Source of the DNA: Closterium sp. NIES-65
Taxonomy: Eukaryota; Streptophyta; Zygnematophyceae; Desmidiales; Closteriaceae
NCBI GenBank assembly: GCA_948144175.1
Contig: CANXME010000202.1
Coordinates: 459,253 to 523,252 of the forward strand
Length of the DNA stretch: 64,000 nt
Reading direction: 5' to 3'
Each line of letters opens with the position of its first letter. Within the stretch, counting starts at the first letter, position 1. Of this stretch, positions 39,776-49,300 are shown piece by piece. Below the pieces are notes generated by a model. That model saw only the letters and a list, made by a program, of their open reading frames with translations. It was not told where the DNA came from and ran no database searches. Both the position numbers and the translations under genes were made by a program.

Positions 39776-41589
39776 CCGAAACTTATTACCACTTCGCTGA
39801 CAACGGTTACGTTACACCTGCACAAGTCAACACCGACGAAGAAAAACACATAGGACCCAATTTCGCACCTGATTCAGAAGCGGGAGACAAAGCTGTTTAT
39901 CCCGCGGACACTTCACTCCCCCGCTACACATAGAGTGGACTCCAAATCCTTGGCCTCATCACCGCAATTCACGGCGCAGCCATTCCTAAAGAGCATGCGA
40001 CAGTTCAACACGCTATGGGGGGGGAACATAAGGAAAAATGGCGCGAAGCCATGGACAGGGAGCTAAAGGCACTGGAGGAACGCAACACCTTGAAGGTCGT
40101 TCCTATCAGCGTAGCACGGAACAAAATAGTACTCACCGGGAAGTGGGTCTTCCGTGTGAAGACAAAGGCTGACGGCACCATCGACAAGTTTAAAGCTCGC
40201 TGGGTCGTACGCGACTTCGACCAAGAACACGGACGCCACTTCACCAAAACATTCGCTCCGGTCAGTCGACACACTTCACTCCGAATCCTCCTTGCGATCG
40301 TCGCCATGAAGAAGAAGAAGCTGCGGCAAATCGACGTCGCGAACGCATTCCTCTACGCACCTGTTGACGCAGAAATCTTCGTTGAATTACCGCACGGCTC
40401 CAACGGTGAGCCCAATCAAGTCTGTCAGCTGCTGAAGTCGCTCTACGGCATCAAGCAAGCTCCGCGACTATGGCAACAATACCTGCACGCTCGCCTCATT
40501 CGCATCGGCTTCAAACAACTACCGCACGATCAGGGCATGTACCGGCTCACGAAGGGCACCGACTACATCCTGCTAATCATCTATGTAGATGATCTACTCT
40601 ACATCGGCTCGACCGACAGCATCACAACCTGGTTTGAAGGGGAGCTGCAGAAGGATCTCACGCTCACGGTCTCATCTACCGTCACACAGTACCTCGGTCT
40701 CAACATCCGAGAAGAAGAAGACGCGATCTATCTCAGCGCCGCGAAATACGCCGACACCATCGCCAAGCGCTTCGCACTCACACCGACCGCCATCTCCATA
40801 CCGTACTACTACACGACAGGAAACACCAAAGGAGGCTCTACTCTACTCAGGCCCGCCGGCACACACGACTACCAGAGGAAGCTAGGATGCCTCCTTTTTG
40901 CAGCCCTCACCTGCCGCCCGGACCTATCATACTTCGCAAGCGAGCTCGCCACCTACCTTAAGAAGCCTGAAGCGGAACATCTGGCAGAGCTCGACCGCGC
41001 TCTTCACTACCTCGCCAGCACCCCGACGATCGGCCTAACTTACTACAAGAACGCAACTACACCGCCTAAGTTGATCGGCTACGTCGACGCCGATCACGCT
41101 GGCGACTCCGACACCAGGCGCTCTCGCACTGGTTACATCTACCGCCTCGAACCTATCGGACTTATCTCCTGGTAGTCGAGCAAACAGGAGTTAATCGCGC
41201 TCTCCTCAGCTGAAGCAGAATATATTGCACTCTGCTCAGCCACCAATGAAGGACTCTACCTTCGCGAACTACTAGAAGAAGCGAAGCTAGCTCAGTTACC
41301 CAGCTTCACCCTTTTCTGCGACAACCAGTCAGCAATTCGCATCGCCAATAAGAACGGCTTCGCGAACAGGACAAAACACATCGCCCTGCGGTACTTCTTC
41401 GTGAAGGACGAGATTGAGAAGGGAAGACTCGAGCTGTCATACTGCCCCACATCCGAGATGGCAGCTGATTACTTGACCAAGAAGCTCGGAAAACAGAAGT
41501 TCGAGTACTGCATGCTGCTGACTGGACAGAGCCACGTCACCAACAGCGACACTCCGGAAGCGAAGGGGAGTGTTGGAAACAATCAAGCT
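39776..41589 (+). pseudogene. Copia B RT-RNase H
   Basis: Frame continues from 14989: AETYYHFADNGYVTPAQVNT, TAG 39931-39933, then RT from about 40015 (KWREAMDRELKALEERNTLK, GKWVFRVKTKADGTIDKFKA, QIDVANAFLYAPVD, IIYVDDLLYIGSTD at about 40580). RNase H has GYVDADHAGDSDTRRSRTGY; TAG 41173-41175 in the SW-x-SSKQ motif; then ALSSAEAEYIALCS, FCDNQSAIRIANKNG, RTKHIALRYF, and TAA inside the 3' LTR. Only substitutions, no indels, have broken it. Confidence 0.92.
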
Positions 41590-42015
41590 TAAGCGCCTCT
41601 GTCGTGTCGAAACACTAAGACACAAGCGAAGCAAAGCATATCGAGGCACCAGCGAGTCAACCCTTGGAGGTTGAAGTAACTGCTGGAGGTTACGCGAAAT
41701 TCAAAGGTCAGCGACCTTTGACTTGACAAGTACAGCGCGACAGCAAGGACACACAACTGACTCGCTACAGAGCAGATGCCCGAGTTGTCACTGTATCGAA
41801 CCGCAACAGCAACAGTAAAGTAGTTATAACTGTATCTCTTCATATTCCTTGTACTCTTATATAATCCTGTATCTCTTTGCTTCAATCAACTTACTTTGCT
41901 CTCACATACTAGCGCAAGGTGGTTTACAACTCTTCATTAAACGCTTCCGCTACTACATCAGTCCTACCCAGAGTTCACCCCTGCAAAGATCCTAAGGGCT
42001 TTTCTCAGCCCAACA
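41571..42015 (+). repeat. 3' LTR of copia B
   Basis: 445 bp; about ten substitutions from 9470-9914, for example GAAGCAAAGC against GAAGCGAAGC and ACTTGACAAG against ACCTGACAAG. Confidence 0.92.
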
Positions 42016-42779
42016 CTGGTGAGTGCATTCTGTTTTCCCTGCTCATTCTCTTCCCCCGGGCTCACTTTGTTTCTTCCTGTTCACTCTATTTTCCGCTACT
42101 TAGTCTGTTCCCCTTTTCACTCACCCCCATTGCCAGCCGCGCAAGGTACATTTCCCAGTCCCAGCACCATGGCCCAGGGTTTATTGCATGCAGTGTAGCA
42201 GCCAAGAGTGGCCCAAAAATATTACATTTCTAGCTGTCTTGTTTGTCACGATAGTCAGTTGCCAAGTACTTCCTTTGTAGTGGTCATGTGCATAGCTGCT
42301 TCTGAGCAAAGTGTTTGTATTATAACAAAGCATCCAACATCAATATACAGCATGGCCAATCATCATAGTACTATCAAGCAGTCAAAACATCACCACAACC
42401 AGATGGTTAGGAGACCTGTATACAAACACAAACCAAGAAATTAGATGTGACATGGCTGAACATCAGGGAAGTATACGGTACGTGATAATGATGAAGGACA
42501 AGCAGCCAACACGGGAAAGGATAACGCAAGGTCCCTCGATTTATGCTTACAGTTGAAGAGGGTTACAGAAGAAGGGATGAAAAGAGGAAGGGTGGAATAG
42601 AGGGAAAAACTGATGACGGGAGGAACGGCGGGGGAGAAGAACTGCACTCACCAGCACTGCACTCACCAGCACTGCACTCACCAGCACTGCACTCACCAGC
42701 ACTGCACTCACCAGCACTGCACTCACCAGCACTGCACTCACCAGCACTGCACTCACCAGCACTGCTTTCCCCAGCACTG
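42016..42779 (+). repeat. Flank repeat, copy 3
   Basis: Begins CTGGTGAGTGCATTC; the same about 690-bp sequence as copies 1 and 2, without MITE, with TAGATGTGAC where copies 1 and 2 have TAGATTTGAC. It ends in a longer VNTR. Confidence 0.85.
42642..42779 (+). repeat. 15-bp VNTR, about nine units (copy 3)
   Basis: GCACTCACCAGCACT repeated with little variation, last unit TTTCCCCAGCACT; copies 1 and 2 have five units with two variant units. Confidence 0.88.
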
Positions 42780-43369
42780 CAGGGTGGGTGAGTGAGCAGG
42801 GAGTGTGAGAAAGAAGGGTGTGTGAGTGAGAAGGGTGTGTGAGGTAACGGTGGGTATGGTGTAATGGGGAACGGAAAGAAGGTCAAAGAGTGTCAGGTGC
42901 GACCGGGGCAGAGAGGAGAGGGAAGGGCTGTCGGTAGAGACAGATCGATGAAGCTTCGATGGGCAGGAGTGCTGCACCTGCAAGCAAGGGACATCGTTGT
43001 GACAACTACAGCATTGACTATGGCAATCCCCCCTATTGGCGCCCACTGCTTCTTGTCGGTGGTGTGTGGTATGCCACCAATTCCTTGAAGGCTGCTGCTG
43101 CCGCCCACAGAGGGTCTTAGGGCATAGGGTATGAGGACCCTGGGCAAGGGGCATGGGGAACAGGGCAACAGAGGGTAGGAAGAGGGGAAAAAGGATGAAC
43201 GGGAGAAGGGGAATGGAGGGGCAGACCAGGAGGGAAAGATAGGCGGGGTAAGAGAAGGGGAGGGACATGGGCGAAAGGGAGGGAAGAACAAGGGGGAAAA
43301 CGGAGGGAAGGAGAAGGGGAAAGGGAGGGAGGGAGAATGGTTTAGGGAGGGAGGGAGAAGGGTGTGAGA
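42780..43369. other. Purine-rich non-coding stretch
   Basis: GGTGGGTGAGTGAG-type and GGAGGGAGAAGGGG-type low complexity with a mixed-sequence island near 42940-43100. No domain or element ends recognised. Confidence 0.55.
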
Positions 43370-43535
43370 GAGGGACAGGTGTGAGAGAGGGATGGGTGGG
43401 TGTGAGAGAGGGATGGGTGGGTGTGAGAGAGGGACGGGTGTGAGAGAGGGATGGGTGTGAGAGAGGGACAGGTGTGAGAGAGGGATGGGTGTGAGAGAGG
43501 GATGGGTGTGAGAGAGGGACGGGATTGATTGAGGG
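43370..43535 (+). repeat. Short-period array GTGTGAGAGAGGGA
   Basis: About ten units of GTGTGAGAGAGGGATGGGTG (about 17-22 bp), length varying by TGGG insertions. Confidence 0.8.
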
Positions 43536-43659
43536 AGCGAGAGAGCGCGGTGGCATCGTTCTCGCGTGAGGAGAGTGAGAGAGCAACGGGTGAGATCGCG
43601 GGACGACAGTGACTGCGGAACGGGTGGGAGTGACGGGTGCTACGAGGTGAGCGAGGAAG

Positions 43660-44030
43660 GGAGCAGCGAGGAGAGGAACGGAGCAGCGAGGAGAGGAACG
43701 GAGCAGCGAGGAGAGGAACGGAGCAGTGAGGAGAGGAACGGAGCAGCGAGGAGAGGAACGGAGCAGCGAGGAGAGGAACGGAGCAGCGAGGAGAGGAACG
43801 GAGCAGCGAGGAGAGGAACGGAGCAGCGAGGAGAGGAACGGAGCAGCGAGGAGAGGAATGGAGCAGCGAGGAGAGGAACGGAGCAGCGAGGAGAGGAACG
43901 GAGCAGTGAGGAGAGGAACGGAGCAACGAGGAGAGGAACGGAGCAGCGAGGAGAGGAACGGAGCAGCGAGGAGAGGAACAGAGCAGCGAGGAGAGGAACG
44001 GAGCAGCGAGGAGAGGAACAGAACAGCACC
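43660..44030 (+). repeat. 20-bp minisatellite, about 18 units
   Basis: GGAGCAGCGAGGAGAGGAAC in near-perfect tandem (variants AGTGAGG, AACGAGG, GGAATG). Period 20 rotates frames, giving an Arg/Glu-rich frame on the plus strand and Ser/Leu-rich frames on the minus strand; neither is a credible protein. Confidence 0.92.
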
Positions 44031-44439
44031 TTCTCACAGCACCTCCCTTCCCTCACAGCACCTCCCTTCCCCCTCTCATCTCACCTCCCAACCACGTCTG
44101 ACCTCACCTCCCTTTCCACTCCCAGCACCTCTCTTCCTCATCTCACATCACTTATTTCCCCCCTGCTAGCACCTCCATCCCCCCTATCTAAGAACCTCTC
44201 TTCCTCCTCCGTACTCAGACACCTTTCCCCCTCCCCTCACCTACCTTCACCGGCCTTCTCTCCTCCCTACCCCCTCCCTAAGCTCATCTTTTCCCCCTCT
44301 CACATCACATCTGTTACCCTTCTCAACACATCCCCTCCCCCTCTGAACTCACCTCCCTTCCCCCTCCCACAACACCTCCTCTCACCCTATGATGGCACCA
44401 CCATTCCCCTGTCTGACCTCACATCCCTTCCCCATTCCC

Positions 44440-44870
44440 TCTCATTCCGCCATTTTCCATCACACGCTTCTCATTGCGCCATTTTCCACCATTTCGCCTC
44501 TCATTCCGCCATTTTCCACCATTCCGTCTCTCATTCCGCCATTTCCCACCATTTCGCTTCTCATTCCGCCATTTTCCACCATTTCGCCTCTCATTCCGCC
44601 ATTTCCCACCATTTCGCCTCTCAGTCCGCCATCTCCCACCATTTCGCCTCTCATTCCGCCCTTTTCCACCATTTCGCCTCTCATTCCGCCCTTCTCCACC
44701 ATTTCGCCTCTCATTCCGCCATTTTCCACCATTTCGCCTCTCATTCCGCCATTTACCGCCATACCGCCGCTAATTCCGCCATGTACCGCCATTCCGCCAC
44801 TAATCCCGCCATCTGCCGCCATTCCGCAACTAATTCCACCATATACCACCATTCCGCCACTGATTCCACA
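44440..44870 (+). repeat. 30-bp minisatellite, about 13-14 units
   Basis: Units made of ACCATTTCGCCTCTCATT plus CCGCCATTTTCC; the last units decay to ACCGCCATTCCGCCACTAAT. Period 30 keeps frame, so plus-strand frames repeat His/Phe/Ser or Pro/Ile blocks. Compositional rather than a recognised gene. Confidence 0.9.
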
Positions 44871-44996
44871 TGAAATAAATCTGCAAATCCGTCGAGCTCA
44901 CTTGCTAAAGGCAGAGGAGGAGTGCGAGGCAACCCGGATACTGGCAGCTCCACGACGAGAGTGGATAACAAGGATTGGCCTTGGTGCCTTCTAGAT

Positions 44997-45384
44997 TGTG
45001 ACGTCTGCGTGCTGGGGAATCACGGTGCACAATGTAAACGAGGTGATGTAGAGCAGGTGTTACGGGTGCAATGAATCGAAGTAGCGAGAATTGCACTAAG
45101 GTGTCAAACGAGTACAAAATGTGAGCGAAGGCATGAGCGAACATTTATACGCGAAACATGCAAAACGGTAACGCGGTGCGTGCGAGCTTGCTAGTGCTAC
45201 GCTGGAGCGAGGCTCGGGCTAGTCCCGAAGCGTAGGCCGATACGGCCATGCCAGCAGTGCGGGGTTTGGCAAAACAGTGCGCGCGAAGTCGGCGAAGTTC
45301 CGTTAGCAGTAACGGGCGAACAATCGACTGTTGCCGTACGCGATGTAGTCGGCTCCGTAAGGAATGCCGAGAAAATTCCTTACA
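44997..45384 (-). repeat. 3' LTR of gypsy I
   Basis: 388 bp; a C-run (CTACCCCCCCCCC, PPT on the minus strand) adjoins at 45385. The second LTR is not in the window, so ends are inferred from TG/CA and the PPT. Confidence 0.75.
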
Positions 45385-46007
45385 CTACCCCCCCCCCCTT
45401 AAGAAGCCCCCTCCGCTACGCGAGTGCGTGTATATCGCGGAATCCCCGGCTCCTCAGGTACACTTGCAGGGCAGGGTGATTTTCGATGTTGCTCAGGGGC
45501 ACCTTGTCAGAATAATATATAAATCTATATATTGTTTTGTAACTGCCTGTAGTGTAGACTACTGTAGTTATACAATATTCTGTTTGGTGGTGCACCTTTC
45601 TTCTTGCCTATATGTATTTCTCTCTCTATAGTGAAACCCCCTCCTTCTCTTTTCAACTTCCTCGACTCTCAAACTACTCGAACTCAATCAACCAAGGCTC
45701 CTAACTAGCTATGGCTCCTTAGCCTAGCTCAAGCCTTGCTAGCATTCACCTACTTATTTTCACACACCTAGCTATCTTCAGTTGCCGTGCGGTCTTTCCA
45801 GCGAACGAGGAATTCAATCCTCCTGATTCCCGTGGGGTGGCGGATCCGATGGCTCAGAATTTTTTCGGGCTCGATGATCGGCTCTGATGCAGGGCGAGTC
45901 ATTGATTGTGGCCGGTGACGCGGCAGTTGACTTGTGGTCGGGATGTATGGGCGAAGTAGGCTGACGTGGAACGAAGGGCTGATGTACCAGTCGGTTGGCA
46001 ACAGTAG
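45385..46007 (-). pseudogene. Gypsy I chromodomain end, split by J
   Basis: Minus strand 46001-45765: SFHVSLLRPYIPTT ... EPEKILSHRIRHPTGIRRIE, FLVRWKDRTATEDS. After J, 45504-45385: VPLSNIENHPALQVYLRSRG, FRDIHALA and TAG. This is the integrase tail plus chromodomain of a chromovirus. At the J site a TAG stands where the conserved Trp (as in DNWVAEAD of F) is expected, a further nonsense change. Confidence 0.88.
45505..45764 (+). repeat. Solo LTR J, 260 bp, TSD CACCT
   Basis: TGTCAGAATAATATATAAAT...TTATTTTCACA, flanked by CACCT at 45500-45504 and 45765-45769. It is related to the LTR of element C across its first about 200 bp (CTGCCTGTAGTGTAGACTA, GTGGTGCACCTTTC, CTAGCTATGGCTCC) but has a different right end. 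No internal sequence. Confidence 0.9.
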
Positions 46008-46139
46008 TGTGGAAACAAAGAACGAGAATGAAATGACTATGAACGAAGTGAGTACAAATAGGAAACCCTAATTGGGTTGTACCCCCTATGGGATACCCCA
46101 CTATAGCCTACAGAAACAAGTAAGCTATAAGTTCTGACA
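46008..46139 (-). repeat. 3' LTR of copia K
   Basis: 132 bp; PPT on the minus strand at 46140-46149 (plus strand CACCCCCATA). Contains AAACCCTAATTGGG (telo-box). Confidence 0.92.
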
Positions 46140-46336
46140 CACCCCCATAGGCAAAGTGGGGGAGAACAAAGGGTCACAAGACCAGTCAAGCAAAGCAAAG
46201 CAAAGCTCAGGGTGGATCACAAAGTCACCACGCATTCCGAGCACAAGTTCAAAGGCCACAAGGCCAGTTCACATGCAAGATCATATATAGAGATATACAA
46301 GAACAAGAGTATATATATGCGAAAGTACAAGCAAGG

Positions 46337-49300
46337 TCAAGAGGAGAGCAAGTGAGGCAAGACAGGCACAAGACCCAACTGCGTGCAGCAACGCTGATGA
46401 TCACAAGGCGCAAGTGCCTTGGTGAAGACATCAGCAGTGTTGGCCTCAGAGGCCACGTACGCAAGTCGCAGCTGTCCACGCTGCTGTAGCTCACGAGCAA
46501 GAAAGTAACGAAGAGCAATGTGCTTCGTTCTGTGCTCCAGTCGCTGCTCTCGACACAAGGCCAGCATGGCCTTGTTGTCTACGTACAGGACTGGAGGAGA
46601 ACGAGGCTGCTCTCCAAGGTCGGTCAGCAGGTAGGTGAGCCAGCGTAACTCCTGTGCAGCCATAGCCCCAGCGTAGATCTCAGCCTCACAACTGGAGCCG
46701 AGAACAGAAGACGAGCGGGTAGCCCGCCACGAGACAGAGCCGGAACCAAGGCTGAAGGTGTAACCCTGTGACGACCGCTGCGTAGCCTGGTCGTCAGCCC
46801 AAGAAGCGTCTGCGTGCCCAGTGAGGACCACTGGACTGCGCCCTCCAAGCACTAGCCCCATGCCCGACGTACTGCACAAGTAGCGCAACACCCTCTTCGC
46901 TGCAGCCATGTGCTCTGGTCGGTGTCTCCCAGGAGCAACAAAGCGTGCGAGAATGCTAAGAGGGTATGCGAGGTCAGGTCGTGTGCAGGTCATCAGGTAC
47001 ATGAGGCAGCCAACAAGCTCTGGGTACGGGCCACTCGACTCTACGGACTCATCCGAAGGCAGAGCTGAGAGCGAGTGGCGAGTAGGCAGAGGAGTGGCCT
47101 GAGGCGAGGAGTACGTGAAGCCGAAGCGCTGAAGGACCTGCTGCACCATGTGTGACTGAGTCAGGGTAATGGTGCGGCGTGCTCTGTCCCGGGTGATCTG
47201 CAAGCCAAGGTAGCTGCGCAGTTCACCCAGGTCAGTGCACGTGTGTCTCTTCTGCAGTTCGGACTTCACGTAGGCGAGTCCAGCAGTGTCAGCTGTGGCA
47301 AAGACCAAGTCGTCGACGTACACGAGGATGTAGAACGGCGGCAGAGAGGTGTCGGTGCGCAGAAACAGCGACGGGTCGGCAGTGGAAGGAGCAAACCCAA
47401 GTGCCGCGAGCGTAGTCCTCAGTGTGTCGTGCCACTCACGTGGCGCCAAGTGGAGACCGTAGACTGGACGCCGGAGACTCCACTGGGTACCAGGAGGGAA
47501 AGACCCAGTGAAGCCAGGTGGGCGACGCAGCCAGATCTCCTCGTGCAGGCTGCCCTGCAAGAAAGCTGTGCTGAAGTCGAGAGAGTGCAGCTCGTAGTCA
47601 CGGTGAGCAGCAACGTGTAGCAGAACCCGAAGAGTGGTCATCTTCGGGGTGGGGGAGAAGGTCTGAAAGTAGTCAACCCCCTGCCGCTGACTGAAGCCAC
47701 GAGCCACGTAACGCGCCTTGAAGACAGGCGGAGAACCCGGCGGCCGCTTCACCCTGAAAATCCACATGCCACTGACGATGTTCGCCCCAGGAGGGGGAAC
47801 AGCGTCAACGTAGGTGCCTGTGGACTTCCAGGAAGCCATCTCTGCATCCATAGCTGCCTGCCACTGAGAGGAGTAGGGACCCTCTATCGCCTCCGCGTAA
47901 GAGCGCGGAGTCGGGATGTCTGGTGCATCCGGGTCTCCCTCAGGGGCTAGCAGTACAGACGCGAGACGAGGTGAAGCGGCGGCCAGACACTGGAACTCCT
48001 CCTGCCTGTCCTCAAGGACGTCCGTGCCAAGGGCACACTCACCCCCGACGGACGGAGGACAGGCGGACTCAGACCCAGTGACAAGACGAGCAGCGTAGTC
48101 TAGACGACAGCGCGCAGCAAAGTCGACAAGCTCAGTGACAAGGGCAGACGCAGCAGACGACTCGAAGGAGGGGTCAGTGACAGCAGTAGCCAGGAGACGC
48201 GTGACAGTAGGACTGGCAGCACGAAGGGCGTCCGACTCCGGGTCGGCAAGAGCAGGAAGAGAGGAAGCAGGAGGAGAAGGCAAAGGGGCACGCAGAGGAG
48301 CAGTGGACGGACGCAGTGACATCCGGTGCGTGCCAGGGACAGGAGGAGGACGCTGACGCGACCCGCGACCACTAGCGCGCTCAGTACGAACAGGCGACAC
48401 AGGACGAGACGCAGGCTCACGACGCTCAGTAAGACCTCCAGTCGGACCAGCGTAGGGAGAAGGAGCAGGCAAAGGGGAGGCAGGCTGTAGCTGTGGCTGT
48501 GACCGGACAGGCTGCGGACCCTCGAAGGGAGGAGGAGGAGGTGTAAGACCAAGAACCTGCTGCAGGAGCGGAACGAAGTACGGTCGGGGCCGCGCGGCGA
48601 CGCTAGAAACAGCAGGAACAGCACCAGCAGCCCCGGCAGGAGCACCCACTCCAGTAGCACCTCCAGCAGCACCACCAGAAGCTCCAGAACCTCCAGCCGC
48701 AGCACCAGGAGCACTGTCAGTCGGGCCGCCAACGGCAGGCTCAGCGCCAACACCCTCAGCAGGACCAGCTCCAGGAGAACTCTCAGACTCAGCAGCTCCA
48801 GCACCCACAGTACGAGCGCCGGCGGGGCGCGCAGCAGCAGTACCCTCTGCAGCCGAAGAACCACCAGCACCAGCAGCACGCCTCCAGCGCCCGGCAAACC
48901 ACTCACGCAGCTCCTGTGGGGAGAGTGGCTCCCGGCGAGACGAAGCACCCCCAGGCACAACACCTCCAGGCTCAGCACCCCTAGACACAGCACCCCCAGG
49001 CACGTCACCCCCAGGCTCAGCAACCCCAGGCTCAGCACCCCCAGACTCGGCACCTCCAGGCTCAGCACCCCAGACTCCGCACCCCCAGGCTCAGCTCCCG
49101 CAGCAGCACCAGAGTCACCAGTGACCTCGACAGGCTCGACCGCGTCTACCTGGGACACACCTGAAGGGGCAGGACCCTGAGGGGGGAGGGGGACTACCGG
49201 GGGGGGACCTGGTACCAAGAAGAGCGGGGGTGGGGGGAGGGACGGAGTGCGGTAGGGGAAGAGGCGGTAGTAGGGTACCGACTCGTCGAACGTGACGTCC

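Larger units (their letters stand above)
9470..42015 (+). mobile_element. Copia element B, split by C and D
   Basis: LTRs of 445 bp at 9470-9914 and 41571-42015 with about ten substitutions between them. Own sequence is 9470-13091, 14781-14989 and 39776-42015 (about 6.1 kb), which rejoin in one reading frame once insertions C and D and their 5-bp duplications are removed. Order is gag, protease, integrase, RT, RNase H, as in Ty1/copia. PPT GAAGGGGAG at about 41562-41570. It is distinct in sequence from the other copia copies here, with lower GC, no poly-Gly gag and a canonical zinc knuckle. Six in-frame stops make it defunct. Confidence 0.93.

Noticed and set aside
42642-42779. Regular direct repeats resembling a CRISPR array
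   Set aside because: Units are contiguous with no unique spacers; the context is eukaryotic retroelements.
43566-44873. 435-codon plus-strand frame and long minus-strand Ser/Leu frames
   Set aside because: Products of 20-bp and 30-bp tandem repeats with no start context or domain.
44997-45510. Host gene at the right flank near 45248-45631
   Set aside because: The frame lies in the gypsy I LTR, the chromodomain end and solo LTR J; no host domain is visible.
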